From assembly GCF_025398155.2 (NCBI RefSeq), contig NZ_CP104562.2, positions 2,170,001 to 2,234,000 of the forward strand: DNA of 64,000 bases, written 5' to 3'. Both the position numbers and the translations under genes were made by a program. The DNA comes from Roseateles amylovorans. GTDB lineage: Bacteria; Pseudomonadota; Gammaproteobacteria; Burkholderiales; Burkholderiaceae_C. The notes under the pieces are model-generated. The model was not told the origin of the DNA. It did not search any database and saw only the letters and a program-made list of their open reading frames with translations. Below are positions 47,476 to 57,214 of the stretch, piece after piece; within the stretch, counting starts at the first letter, position 1; each line of letters starts with the position of its first letter.

Positions 47476-50400
47476 CTAGTACTTAGTCAATATCGCTCGG
47501 GTTTCGCCGTTGATGCGCAGCGTCCAGCGCAACTTCGAACCGCTGGGCAGGGACAGAGCATCTCGCTCGATGGCCAGTAGAGCGACCTCGTGTCGCCGAC
47601 TTGAGGCCAAGCTCGTCACGGTGTCCCCACCCCTCCAATGGTATCGAGTCGTGCTCGATGTCTGCGCCCCGGCGAGCTCGAGGAACCGAGGCGTGGGTAC
47701 CGCGGGGCTGATGGAGCCGAAGTAGGCGATGGCCGGCCTTGCTCTGCCGCAGACAGAGATTGGCTCATCAGCTCCTGGCCGAGGCAGTTCGGTCGCCTTG
47801 AACGTAGGGGGGTTGTGCAGTGGCGGTCGAGAAGGCCCTGGTGGGTCGAGATGCGCGACAAGTTCCACGTGCTCCGTGCGATGTGCCATTTCTACGAAGC
47901 ACTGCAAGTCGAGGAAGACGAGGTTGCCGTGCGACGGCAGATAGCTTTGTTCTTGGCCATTCTCCAGGCACGTCACTAGGCTTGCCAGTAGTCCTCGGCC
48001 GTTATCGGGCTCAACAAGGCTTCCCGGGTTATATGCCCTGAGGACAGCCTCGGTCCTTGCCAACTTGCTGGCAGGCATCGGCTGGAAGAGCGCGACGCTT
48101 AAAGCATATCGAACCGCCGAAGCCCAACGACCGGTTGCAAGGTCGGGCTTTTCGCGTCCGCCCTCGGCAACTAGCGACTCAAGCGCACGAGCCATGTCGA
48201 CCGTGAGCGGCGAGGATGAGGCTTCCATCTGGAAGGCGAAAGTTCTGAAAGCATCTTCTGTCATCACTCCGAGGTCGAGCAGTTCACGCCAGGGCAAATA
48301 CAGAGTCGCCGGTACGTACCTGGGCGGCGCGTTGTCATGCGCCCTCGTGGGGCTATGGACGCTTTCTAGGAAGCGTTCCTGAAGCGCTTTGAGCGCCGCC
48401 GCGGCCGAGCCGTTCCCTCTCTTGCTCGCGCGCTCGGCGACACGCATCAGAACGGAATACCTGCCCACGTGACGACACTGCTCCAGCACTATCGCAATGT
48501 CAACGTTCGCCTCTATGCGCTGCCAGAGACCGACTGGGTTTTCACGAGAGAGGATGTCCAGCACTGCCGAGGCGATGTCTGCCCTGTTCCTCTTGTCCAT
48601 GGAAATGGCTAGGCGGGCAATTTTCGAGAGCCAGTCACCATCTGCGCGCGCGAGCCAGAGCATCATGGCCGCCCCGCCGTCGCGACGCTCCCAGGAAGGG
48701 TGGTCCACTGTCCAGAGCAAGAGTTCGAACAAGGCTTCCGATGCAGCGCCAATCTTGCCCGTCCCGATGTAGGCGAACGCTGTTGAAGCTGCTTCGCCCA
48801 CGATTTCCCTGACGTGGTCGATTGCGACTTCGAGCAGCGCTGCCTGCTGGGCGGCATCGACTTTCCCTGCCACTAGGTCGATGAGGTGGGTGGCCATTGC
48901 CCAGCGTTGCGTATGACGCTCCTCGATGACCAGAGGTCCGTACAGCCTTGCAAGCTTGTCGGCATCCTGGACGTTGGCGCCGATAAGTCGGTCCGCCTCT
49001 TGGCCGGAATGGGTGCTCGACCAGACTGACCAGCCTCCTGCCTGCAGTGTCTGCAGCGCTCCAACTGCCGCCTCAGCCGCCGCTGAGAAGTTCCGCCGGA
49101 CTGCCTGCGAGCGTGCGAACGCAAGTCGAGCATCGGCGTCCTTGACGGCCGACCGCTTGCCAAACGTTCCAGGCATGTAGAAGCGCTCGTCTTCAACCAT
49201 CTCGGCTTCGGGGTCGCTGCTTCTTTCCCGCGAAGGTTCGGCCTTGGACACGGGTGCGTCGCCGCCTGGTTCGTCGCGCAACCCGAAGCTGGATGTCAAC
49301 CGTTCAATCTGGCGCGCGTCGAGCCCAGAGCTCGCCTCTCTCAGCATCGCGGCAAATGCTGGCCGCGCCTCTGGCGTTAGCGCAGAAACCAAGGCGCGTA
49401 GCAGCAGCCATGCTCGCTCAGTGTTTAGCGAGGTAACAATCGAGCGAATTCGGGCTTTGGCTTGAGCGAGGTCTTCAGGGGCACTTGTTAGCTCCGTGAT
49501 GATGACCGCGTACTCTCGACCCCAGTCGGTCAGATGCCGCTCGTCGCCGTGCTGGAAGACTTCAAGAAGGGCCCAGCGCAGCCGCCAGTCCGCCTGGCCT
49601 CGGGCGTACAGCAATACTGCGAGCAGTGCTGCCTGCTCCTCCAAGGCTGCACCCGGAAAGCGCATGCCAACCAGAGTAGAAATGCGGTCAAGGTTTCCGG
49701 TCGTCGCCTGGGCGAATAGTTCGTCAAGCGTGCCGCAGCTTTGGTGCTGGAAGTACCTGACAGCATCAGCAAAAAGCTCGCGCCGACATAGCTGCCTGAT
49801 GAGTCTGCCCTTGTCCGCGCGGATGAACCGCTGAAATGTCATCTCGCCCGTAGCGCGCTCGAGCAAACCCGCCACTTGGACAAGCGACGAAGCCGGCACG
49901 GGCGAGGTGGCAGGAAGTGCCTCCAAGGTGCCGGACATCATGGAAAGTTGGTCTTCCTTGTACCAGCCTGGCCCCATGGAGACCGACAGCACCGACTGGT
50001 AGGTTCTAAGCGCCTCTTCAGGGGCGTTCAGCCGCACTAACAATGGAACAATCTGCAAAAGCTCGGGCACTAGCTCGAGACGGTTCTCGACATTGGCGGC
50101 AACATAGTCTCTCCAGCGCAGAGTAAGTCCAAAGACCTGGTCTGAGTCCGGACCTTCTGGGACGCGCGCGATGAAGAGCCCAAGAACCTCTTGGAGAGTC
50201 GCCCGGAACCCCTCGTTGTATAGGCCGAGCTGCACGTCGAAGCCACGCTCAATCGCGTCAAGCAGAATCGATTTTTTAGTCGGGAAGCAATCGAGCAGTA
50301 GCTTGGTCAGGCGAGCGTACAGTGGCGGTAGCAGCTTCTCGGGAATGAAATAGCTGTCGTCCCACCAAACCCGCGATTCGAGGTTGAGCGCAAAGCAGGG

Positions 50401-53304
50401 AAGAAGGGTGTCTTCGATGAACGACCAAATGGAGTCGAGCCCCAATTGGTTGTTTGTTGCTGTGGCTCTTCGAGCCTTTCCATCGCTCCAGGCAACGGCA
50501 CGTGCTATTGCATCGAGAGAGCCTTCCCAGTCTTCGCTCGTCGGCGCCTGCACGGGTGGAGCGGCCGCTTCGTCCCCAAGAAAGTAGGAGGCTCGGACGC
50601 GCAACATGGCTCCTTCGAACAGGTCGGCGTCGGGGTCTGCGCGGTTCTTCTTATAGAAGGGAAGGCTGCCGTCTCCTAGGTCTACGCCGTCCGAGTAAGC
50701 TTCGACGAGGGAGGGGCCCGCACCGGCTTCAATCAGCGTGTCTGTGAAGACGAACCGCCGGTCCTCGGTTTGCAGCTCGGCGCCTATAGCGTCTTCAATG
50801 TCTGAGAGCACAAGGTCGACCACTTCTCGCTTGAGCGCGATGCCGTATTGTTCGCAGTACATCTCGGCGTGGGCGAGGGTCTGCAGGAATACAAGAAGCT
50901 GGTGACGGACGTCAACATCAGCCGTCACGCCCCACTGGCTAAAGGGGCGATAGTTGTCCTTAAGGCACAGCGACGCTCCCGCCATCTGACCCGTCAGCTG
51001 GCGAAGGATTTCGTCACCTTCGTCCTGCGAGAAACTGCTCTCTGCGTGTCGCAAGATGCCATAAACGATGCCACCGATGAACCGCGAGAACGGTGGGTCA
51101 TCGCCTGCGGCCTGCGCAAGCGAGAAGCCATGCAGTCGCACTCTGACTGCGGCGAGCAATTCTCCTGCCTTGACTCCATCCGGGGAGCCCAGCTTCTCGA
51201 AGACTGAACTTACCTCGCGCTGGACAAGGTCCAACAGGTTCAAAGCCTGCTCGGTGCTGCCGTGCTGCGTTAGAGCATTTGCGACGGCAAACGCCTCATC
51301 CGAGGAAACTACAAGGCGCCCATTGCGGACAACATGCCGAAGCGCTGCCTCAGTTTTTCCCAAAGAGACGAGCGCCAGAGCCACCAACTCTGCCGTCTGC
51401 GTGAAGAGCACGTTGTACCGAAAGGTCAAACGCTGGGAAAGCAGCAGCAGGCGGACGATGTCGGTTGCCGTCCCAACCTTGGTGGCGGATGCGAGCGTGT
51501 CTTCAATGTCTGCGAGCAGCACATCCGGCTCGACGCCGAGTAGGACTGAGTCGTCCACCCAAGTCTGCTGACAGGCTTGAATCGCCTGCTGCTCGGGCTG
51601 GAGACCGCCTCTTAGCCCGTGGTAGACCTTGTTCAGAGTGCCGTAGTCGCCGCTCTCTCGGGTACCGCAGAACTCGGCCAAGCGCCCATGCACCCAATCG
51701 GCGATGGTCGATGTCTTGTGAACCACATACTCCGAAAACGAAGGATGGTAAATCGCGGTGCTCTCCGCGTTGGCGAGCAGGTGGCGAACGCGGAGGAGGG
51801 TCGACGTGAACACCCCAGCCTCGGCAGAGGTCAGCATGGTGGTCAGGGTGCTGGGCGGAATACCCCAACGCAGGCGAGCAATGATGCCTAGCAGATTGAT
51901 AACGTCGTCATTGGGTACGAGATTGGCCCAGATGGTTCCGTAGTAGTCCTGAATGGAGCCGCTGAATACAGGTAGCTCTGCGATGTCACCCTGGGTCGCT
52001 CCGCTGTTCACCAAGTCGGCCAAGTACCGAAGGTAGAGCGGGTGACCCAACGCTCTGTCGCAAAGCGTCGCCACGAGTTCCGTCGTGACTTTGTCCTTGT
52101 GTAGCAGGTTGATGCAGACCCCATACTGGATGTCGCGGTCGAGCGTAGGCAGGGTTAAGCGGTCTGCACCCTGCAGGATTGCTCCGATGCCTCCGGCGAT
52201 GGCATCCAGCCCGACGCCGGTGATGACCATTACCAAGCCTTCTGGTAATGACTGTGGGAGCAGGTTGATAAAGCGCTTGAGGGTTTCGTCCCCTGCGGCA
52301 GCTGCCTCGTTGATACCGTCGATGAACAGCACACCGACCTTGCCTGCCTTCGTGCATCGGCTTGCCAAGCCCTGGAGTACGTTAGCGGTCTCGTCGATGA
52401 GCTGGCTGTAGGAAAGCTCCATTAGTCGGGCGGGCTTGCCCGTCGCCCTGGCAGAGAGTAATGAATTCGCCCAGTCGAAGAAGACCTCCGGCTGGGCCTG
52501 GTGCGCAGGAGTCGAGCCGCGAGATGTATCGGTGAATGCGTAGACGCCGAGTCTGTCTAGTTCGGGCGCCTTCGGCCTGAACTCCCGACAGTAGGTAGAT
52601 TTGCCGACGCCGTGTGACCCGTCGAGAAACACGTATCCGCCGCGCTTCTTTGTCAGTGCCGCTTCGAAGAGCGCGTCAAAAGCCGGTCGCGTTCCGAATG
52701 GGGCAGGGTCTTCGTCGCCGTCCCGTTCATCGGGCCCCCAGTCATTGGCTTCAAGAAAGGGCTTCAACGCTTCGAGGCTTAAGGCGCCAATGGCGCTGTC
52801 GACGTTGAGCCGAAGCAGGCCCTTGCAGACACTGCCCACCACGAGCGCTGAGCCGGAGAGTCCGCGATAGTCTGAAAGGTGTGTGCCGGGCTCGACGGAC
52901 AGGTCTAAGTCAACACCGTGTGCGCGCTCGGTTAGGACTTGCTGAACCTCGCCTTTGATGATGTGGCCCAATTGGAGCTTTGCCACCGGGTAGCCGAACG
53001 CAAACCATTTCTCGCCTGGGCGCAGCCCTCGAACGTCGATTGGAATTGGCTCGACATCGAGCGGGGCAGCCAGCTGTAACAGGCAGACATCGAGGTCCTC
53101 GTCGTGGGCACCAACAGCGACCGTGTGCTCAACAGCTGACGAGCCAATCCCGAACAGCACCTTGATTTGTCCACCGGCGCGAACAGATGCTTCGACGCAG
53201 TGATACGCCGTCAGAACTTGGTCTGCGGCGATGAGCCACCCAGTTCCGGACTCGTCCTCGCCGAGCACCTGGCATGTGGCCTGCTTGATTTCTTCTTCAG
53301 TCAT
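47476..53304 (-). CDS. Trypsin-like protease fused to a STAND NTPase (Avs1b-like phage sensor)
   Basis: A 1942-residue protein. Residues 1-190 are a trypsin-like serine protease: His35 in LTAYHCVE, Asp72 in DLDVCLLQL and Ser150 in GLSGSALVVG form the triad. Residues 205-540 are a STAND-type NTPase with Walker A GSHGVGKST (229-237) and Walker B VGVLFIDGINE (323-333). The remaining 1400 residues are helical repeats, expected to recognise a target. This architecture is that of Avs1b in type I AVAST systems, where target recognition should switch on the protease. Its start overlaps the end of the metallo-beta-lactamase gene (ATGA) behind GGGAGG. Confidence 0.82.
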   Translation of the reverse strand: MTEEEIKQATCQVLGEDESGTGWLIAADQVLTAYHCVEASVRAGGQIKVLFGIGSSAVEHTVAVGAHDEDLDVCLLQLAAPLDVEPIPIDVRGLRPGEKWFAFGYPVAKLQLGHIIKGEVQQVLTERAHGVDLDLSVEPGTHLSDYRGLSGSALVVGSVCKGLLRLNVDSAIGALSLEALKPFLEANDWGPDERDGDEDPAPFGTRPAFDALFEAALTKKRGGYVFLDGSHGVGKSTYCREFRPKAPELDRLGVYAFTDTSRGSTPAHQAQPEVFFDWANSLLSARATGKPARLMELSYSQLIDETANVLQGLASRCTKAGKVGVLFIDGINEAAAAGDETLKRFINLLPQSLPEGLVMVITGVGLDAIAGGIGAILQGADRLTLPTLDRDIQYGVCINLLHKDKVTTELVATLCDRALGHPLYLRYLADLVNSGATQGDIAELPVFSGSIQDYYGTIWANLVPNDDVINLLGIIARLRWGIPPSTLTTMLTSAEAGVFTSTLLRVRHLLANAESTAIYHPSFSEYVVHKTSTIADWVHGRLAEFCGTRESGDYGTLNKVYHGLRGGLQPEQQAIQACQQTWVDDSVLLGVEPDVLLADIEDTLASATKVGTATDIVRLLLLSQRLTFRYNVLFTQTAELVALALVSLGKTEAALRHVVRNGRLVVSSDEAFAVANALTQHGSTEQALNLLDLVQREVSSVFEKLGSPDGVKAGELLAAVRVRLHGFSLAQAAGDDPPFSRFIGGIVYGILRHAESSFSQDEGDEILRQLTGQMAGASLCLKDNYRPFSQWGVTADVDVRHQLLVFLQTLAHAEMYCEQYGIALKREVVDLVLSDIEDAIGAELQTEDRRFVFTDTLIEAGAGPSLVEAYSDGVDLGDGSLPFYKKNRADPDADLFEGAMLRVRASYFLGDEAAAPPVQAPTSEDWEGSLDAIARAVAWSDGKARRATATNNQLGLDSIWSFIEDTLLPCFALNLESRVWWDDSYFIPEKLLPPLYARLTKLLLDCFPTKKSILLDAIERGFDVQLGLYNEGFRATLQEVLGLFIARVPEGPDSDQVFGLTLRWRDYVAANVENRLELVPELLQIVPLLVRLNAPEEALRTYQSVLSVSMGPGWYKEDQLSMMSGTLEALPATSPVPASSLVQVAGLLERATGEMTFQRFIRADKGRLIRQLCRRELFADAVRYFQHQSCGTLDELFAQATTGNLDRISTLVGMRFPGAALEEQAALLAVLLYARGQADWRLRWALLEVFQHGDERHLTDWGREYAVIITELTSAPEDLAQAKARIRSIVTSLNTERAWLLLRALVSALTPEARPAFAAMLREASSGLDARQIERLTSSFGLRDEPGGDAPVSKAEPSRERSSDPEAEMVEDERFYMPGTFGKRSAVKDADARLAFARSQAVRRNFSAAAEAAVGALQTLQAGGWSVWSSTHSGQEADRLIGANVQDADKLARLYGPLVIEERHTQRWAMATHLIDLVAGKVDAAQQAALLEVAIDHVREIVGEAASTAFAYIGTGKIGAASEALFELLLWTVDHPSWERRDGGAAMMLWLARADGDWLSKIARLAISMDKRNRADIASAVLDILSRENPVGLWQRIEANVDIAIVLEQCRHVGRYSVLMRVAERASKRGNGSAAAALKALQERFLESVHSPTRAHDNAPPRYVPATLYLPWRELLDLGVMTEDAFRTFAFQMEASSSPLTVDMARALESLVAEGGREKPDLATGRWASAVRYALSVALFQPMPASKLARTEAVLRAYNPGSLVEPDNGRGLLASLVTCLENGQEQSYLPSHGNLVFLDLQCFVEMAHRTEHVELVAHLDPPGPSRPPLHNPPTFKATELPRPGADEPISVCGRARPAIAYFGSISPAVPTPRFLELAGAQTSSTTRYHWRGGDTVTSLASSRRHEVALLAIERDALSLPSGSKLRWTLRINGETRAILTKY

Positions 53305-54521
53305 GAGTTGGTCCCTCCCAGGTGAATCCAGTCGTTCTCAGCGACATGAACGCTGAAGGCTGCGCCGGACCTTGATTTGTGTGTCTGGAGCCGCTTGGAT
53401 GCTGCTGTCTCGTAGTTGAAGAATAGGTGCCGTTCAAAGGCTGCCGGTCGGTCCACGATTTCAGCCAGCACCTCGAAGTCTGGGTGACCGTGCTGGGTCC
53501 CGTCAGATGAGACGAGGAAACGCGGCGCATCCACATGCTCCAGCAGGTCTACGCTGGTGTTGTGTAGGCTTCCGTGGTGCGAAATCTTGATGGCGTCAAA
53601 AACGACTGGTGCGGATGCTGGATGTAGCGCCCGCAGCTTGGTCACTACGTCCTCCGCCCATGCGTCACCCAGAAAAAGCACACGCTCGGTGCCGGTGCTA
53701 ATGATGAGCGAGATGGAGCTGCTGTTTGGGATGGATGTGTCCGGCGTGTAGATATCAGCGAGGCGCTGGCTGCCGTTGGCTGCGATTGGCTTAGCTTGGG
53801 GAGCAGGCGACGCATGCACGGCGGCGCACCACATTTCGTAGGCATCGTCGAGAAGGTCGCTGGGATGCGAGGACCCTTTGTAGCCCAGCTTTCGCACCTC
53901 GCGCAGCCAAAGCTCGCGCAGCTCACCGAGTCGGCCGGTCGTCGGCCCGATGACGTGGATGACTGCCCCCAGCAGATGCGACGGAGGTGTCTGTTCGCTG
54001 ATGCAGCTCGAGCCGACTCCCTTGTTCCAGAGGTAGTCGTTTTGGCGCAGCAGCCTAGCGAGCGAGCTTCCCTGTCTGGCACTGATGGGGTTTGGCGCCG
54101 GGGACGTAGAGCCCTGGAAGCCGCGGCGCCTAATGGCTTCCAGGACCATCCGGTCATGCAAGGCATCAGGCAATGCGCTCGGCGCCGGCAAAGACCGAAG
54201 GCTGTTATGCCAGACGGCATCAACCTCGATGCCGCGTCTACCGGATGGCCCGTTCAGCGAGAAAAATTCTAGTAGGCCACCGATGTGGTCCGCGTCGATG
54301 TGGCTGCAGACGACCAGGTCAAGGCGGCCTCCGGCCTTCGCAAGGACCGCTAGGTCGGACGCGATGAAACTTTGATAGGTGCTGGCGAATCCAGCATCGA
54401 TAAGGATATGTGAGCCGCCGGCGTCAACAAGGAAAGCGTCGCCGTTCTTGGCGGGGTACATCTTCAGTTTCAACATGCACGGAGCGGACGAGCTGTGGTT
54501 CCTAGCGCCTACTGTACTCAT
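53301..54521 (-). CDS. Metallo-beta-lactamase-fold protein (Avs1a-like)
   Basis: First gene of the Avs1-like operon, 406 residues. VVCSHIDADHIGG at 71-81 is the HxHxDH zinc motif (HIDADH 74-79), and KISHHGSLHN near residue 312 and VLFLGDAW give further ligands. Avs1a proteins carry this fold; their exact job in defence was not settled as far as I know. A second possible start is MLKLKMYPAKNGDAF, 15 codons later, just before the fold begins; neither start has a good ribosome site. Divergent from the lipoprotein gene with a 198-base shared promoter region. Confidence 0.78.
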   Translation of the reverse strand: MSTVGARNHSSSAPCMLKLKMYPAKNGDAFLVDAGGSHILIDAGFASTYQSFIASDLAVLAKAGGRLDLVVCSHIDADHIGGLLEFFSLNGPSGRRGIEVDAVWHNSLRSLPAPSALPDALHDRMVLEAIRRRGFQGSTSPAPNPISARQGSSLARLLRQNDYLWNKGVGSSCISEQTPPSHLLGAVIHVIGPTTGRLGELRELWLREVRKLGYKGSSHPSDLLDDAYEMWCAAVHASPAPQAKPIAANGSQRLADIYTPDTSIPNSSSISLIISTGTERVLFLGDAWAEDVVTKLRALHPASAPVVFDAIKISHHGSLHNTSVDLLEHVDAPRFLVSSDGTQHGHPDFEVLAEIVDRPAAFERHLFFNYETAASKRLQTHKSRSGAAFSVHVAENDWIHLGGTNS

Positions 54522-54719
54522 GCTAGGTTACTCGTATATCGAACGTCGTGCGGTGTGACGCGCCGCCCGGCAGGCGGCTCGGCCGGGCGCTCACGCCTTC
54601 ATCCACAGTGTTGGTGATGCTTCGGCCAATACCAATTGAAATAATGCACGTCTCGACATTCGCGAGACTGTAGCCGTGGCAAGCGCTTGGTCTCTCAACC
54701 TCGTCATCAGGAAGAAGTC

Positions 54720-55826
54720 ATGACCAATAGAGCGATTTTGTCGCTTGCCTCCGTATGTCTACTCTCCGCCTGTGCCACTGCTACGAGATTCAACGACGCC
54801 ATGGAGGGTGCGGTTAAGACGACAAAGAGTGCAGGCGACGTCATTGACGCAGCTGAGAAGGACCTGATTCGCGCGCACGCTATCGGCGCGGTTGAGTACA
54901 CCCTGGGAGTGGGCGTCACCTTGGAGGATTTGACCTGCAGGCCGAGGCCGGGCGTCTCGGCTACTGCCGAGTCGTTGAAGGTTTTTTCGGACGCAACTGA
55001 CTTGGTGGCCAAGGTCGCAAAGAAGCCCGACGACACGACGTACGCTGGATACATCGCAAAGTTGAAGGCTGACCGGGAAGCCGCCAAGGCGCCTCAGGGC
55101 GCAGAAGAGGCCATGCAACTGAAGGCCAAAGAAGCCGAGGCGGCCGTAAGGCGCTGCTCGGAAACATTCCAAGCCGACACCTCGGCTGAACCCAAGCTGG
55201 GGCCGGCAAAGTCGGTCGGAACGACGGACGCAAATGCGCTCGCAATCATCGGAGCGCTGGACAAGGTTTTCAAAACTCTGCTCTCGGCAATTGAAGCTGC
55301 TGAACGAGATGCGGCCGTGAAGGCTACCGTCGAAGCGGTCATTCCTCCGATGGAGGAGGCGCGAGACCGGCTTAAGAAGAAGTACGACGGAGGCGACTAT
55401 GGACCAGTCGTTCGATTCAATGCCGCGCCTGCCGAAATTGTGGAGATGAACCGTACGGTGCTCGGCGGTGCCATCACACTCGAACGGTGGTATGTGGCCC
55501 GAAAAATCAATGTTCTTTGGGTTCGGCTGGAGACGTCGTGCCGTTCGGATAAGGCGAAGAAGGCGAAAACCGAAGGCATGGACTGCTTAGCGGACCACGC
55601 TGTGCGTGCTGACGTTGATGCGCTTGTTGAGGCCATCTACGCCTATCGCGGCTTGGCGCCGCTCGACAGCAAGAAGATTTTGGAGAAGCTCGACAAGTCA
55701 ATTGTTGACGCCAAGAACTCTAAGGCTGTCAAGACGGCCGACTTGCTTGAGGGCATTGCCACGGTCGCGGGCTCGCTTTCCGATATCTCCGACGCTTGGG
55801 AGAAGTACAAGAAGGCGAAGGAATAG
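54720..55826 (+). CDS. Lipoprotein of unknown function
   Basis: A 368-residue protein with a clear lipoprotein signal (MTNRAILSLASVCLLSAC, Cys18). The body is almost wholly helical and charged: repeated Lys/Ala/Glu segments (KLKADREAAKAPQGAEEA, AKEAEAAVRRC) and four further cysteines suggest an elongated coiled structure. AGGAAG precedes the ATG. The putative metallopeptidase begins 2 bases after its stop, so the two form an operon. No family recognised. It may be a cell-envelope partner of the downstream protein. Confidence 0.75.
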   Translation: MTNRAILSLASVCLLSACATATRFNDAMEGAVKTTKSAGDVIDAAEKDLIRAHAIGAVEYTLGVGVTLEDLTCRPRPGVSATAESLKVFSDATDLVAKVAKKPDDTTYAGYIAKLKADREAAKAPQGAEEAMQLKAKEAEAAVRRCSETFQADTSAEPKLGPAKSVGTTDANALAIIGALDKVFKTLLSAIEAAERDAAVKATVEAVIPPMEEARDRLKKKYDGGDYGPVVRFNAAPAEIVEMNRTVLGGAITLERWYVARKINVLWVRLETSCRSDKAKKAKTEGMDCLADHAVRADVDALVEAIYAYRGLAPLDSKKILEKLDKSIVDAKNSKAVKTADLLEGIATVAGSLSDISDAWEKYKKAKE

Positions 55827-55828
55827 CC

Positions 55829-56698
55829 TTGACAGCGCATGTAGCTATCGTGCCCCTTGTGCCAGTGCAGAACGCTGGCTACTGGGCGCGCGTTGCTGCT
55901 GCTGTCCAAGCGCAGGTCATGGAGCTCTACACGACATGGCTGAATTTTGACGTGCCGCCTGCGACGGTGATGTTCTATCCCAGCATGGCAGCGGCACCCG
56001 CGAGTTCACTTTTCGTCCTCGTAGTAGCTGATGCCGGAGGACGCGCGGGGATGCACGTTCCGCCGGCAAAGCCGGGCGACCCGCCGAATCGGCCAATAGG
56101 CTCCTACGCAGTCGTGCAGTTCAGACCCAACGATTCGTTGTGGGCCTACGCTGTGAGTCACGAAGTGCTCGAGATGCTGGTCGACCCAGGTGGCAACCGA
56201 GTCGCAAACGGCATGGCTCCCGGCACTGGGGCCATACCAGCGCAATACTTGATGGAAGTTTGCGACCCATGCCAGGACCTGACCCATGCGTACAAGCTCT
56301 CCCCGTTTGACGACGTGTTCCTGTGCGACTTCTGCCTGCCTGCTTTCTATGGCCTCAACAGTGGCACGAAGTTCACCCGCACCGGCAGCATTACTCAGCC
56401 CTTGCGCATCGCCAACGGCGGCAGCTTGGTGTTCCGCACTGAGCAGCATGGCTGGCTGAAGTGGACATCTGGCGGTGTCGTGCCCGTAGACCCAGCTACC
56501 GCGACCATCACAGCAGCAGACAACATTCGGGGAACCTTGGACCGAGTGGATGGCTACGCTGGTCCACACCAGGAGCTCAGTAGTCGAGCGGTTCGGAACA
56601 AGGGGCTTGGCAAAGGGCTGCGGACTACAGGGAAAGGGGCCGAGGACTCTCGCGCCCGAGTGGCGGCACACGCCAAGCGGCTAGGTATCAAAACTTAG
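55829..56698 (+). CDS. Putative zinc metallopeptidase-like protein
   Basis: The 289-residue protein starts at a TTG two bases after the lipoprotein stop; AAGGAA lies just upstream, and no ATG occurs before the conserved part. The centre reads YAVSHEVLEMLVDPGGNR (HEVLE at 111-115), a metal-binding-like helix. CDPC (145/148) and CDFC (166/169) follow and could bind zinc. I have met this SHEVLEMLVDP...CDPC pattern in unnamed bacterial proteins but know no function. The C-terminus is rich in Arg and Lys. It could be a peptidase or have lost activity, as the HExxE form is not the usual HExxH. Confidence 0.65.
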   Translation: MTAHVAIVPLVPVQNAGYWARVAAAVQAQVMELYTTWLNFDVPPATVMFYPSMAAAPASSLFVLVVADAGGRAGMHVPPAKPGDPPNRPIGSYAVVQFRPNDSLWAYAVSHEVLEMLVDPGGNRVANGMAPGTGAIPAQYLMEVCDPCQDLTHAYKLSPFDDVFLCDFCLPAFYGLNSGTKFTRTGSITQPLRIANGGSLVFRTEQHGWLKWTSGGVVPVDPATATITAADNIRGTLDRVDGYAGPHQELSSRAVRNKGLGKGLRTTGKGAEDSRARVAAHAKRLGIKT

Positions 56699-56950
56699 AG
56701 CTCTCTAGCACCGCGGTCAGTATCACGGTTAGGCGCACTTTAATCGCGCAGCGGCTGCTTGATGCCTGCATTGGTAGCGCCCATTGTGCCACCGTCACGA
56801 CTGCGGCGACGATAGCGGCCACCCGTGAACAACTTTCGACGTTCGCAAAGGTGCGTGGTGATGCACACGTTTGCCTACCCCGAACTGACCTGCCCGGTTT
56901 CTCCGAGACGTTGATTTCCAGAGAAGATGGCTCCATCCCAAGAGGAGCCC

Positions 56951-57214
56951 ATGAGAAAGAGTCGATTCACGGAAGAGCAGATGGTGGCGATCCTGCGCGA
57001 GGCAGACCGCACCACGGTGGCGGAAGCGGCCAAGAAGCACAAGGTCAGCGAGCCCACGATCTACGCTTGGCGCAAGCACTTCGGCCAGCTTGAAGTGGCT
57101 GACGTCAAGCGCTTGAAGGCCCTGGAGCTGGAGAACAGCCGGCTCAAGAAGCTGCTGGCTGAGCGTGATCTGGACATCGAGGTCCTGAAGGAGATCAACG
57201 CAAAAAAATGGTGA
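56951..57214 (+). CDS. IS3-family transposase OrfA
   Basis: An 87-residue protein with an N-terminal HTH (RKSRFTEEQMVAILREADRTTVAEAAKKHKVSEPTIYAWRKHFG) and a leucine-zipper helix (RLKALELENSRLKKLLAERDLDIEVL) used in OrfA multimerisation. The ATG chosen follows GAGG. OrfB begins 7 bases before its stop within a run of seven A's (57202-57208), where -1 frameshifting can fuse the two. Confidence 0.93.
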   Translation: MRKSRFTEEQMVAILREADRTTVAEAAKKHKVSEPTIYAWRKHFGQLEVADVKRLKALELENSRLKKLLAERDLDIEVLKEINAKKW

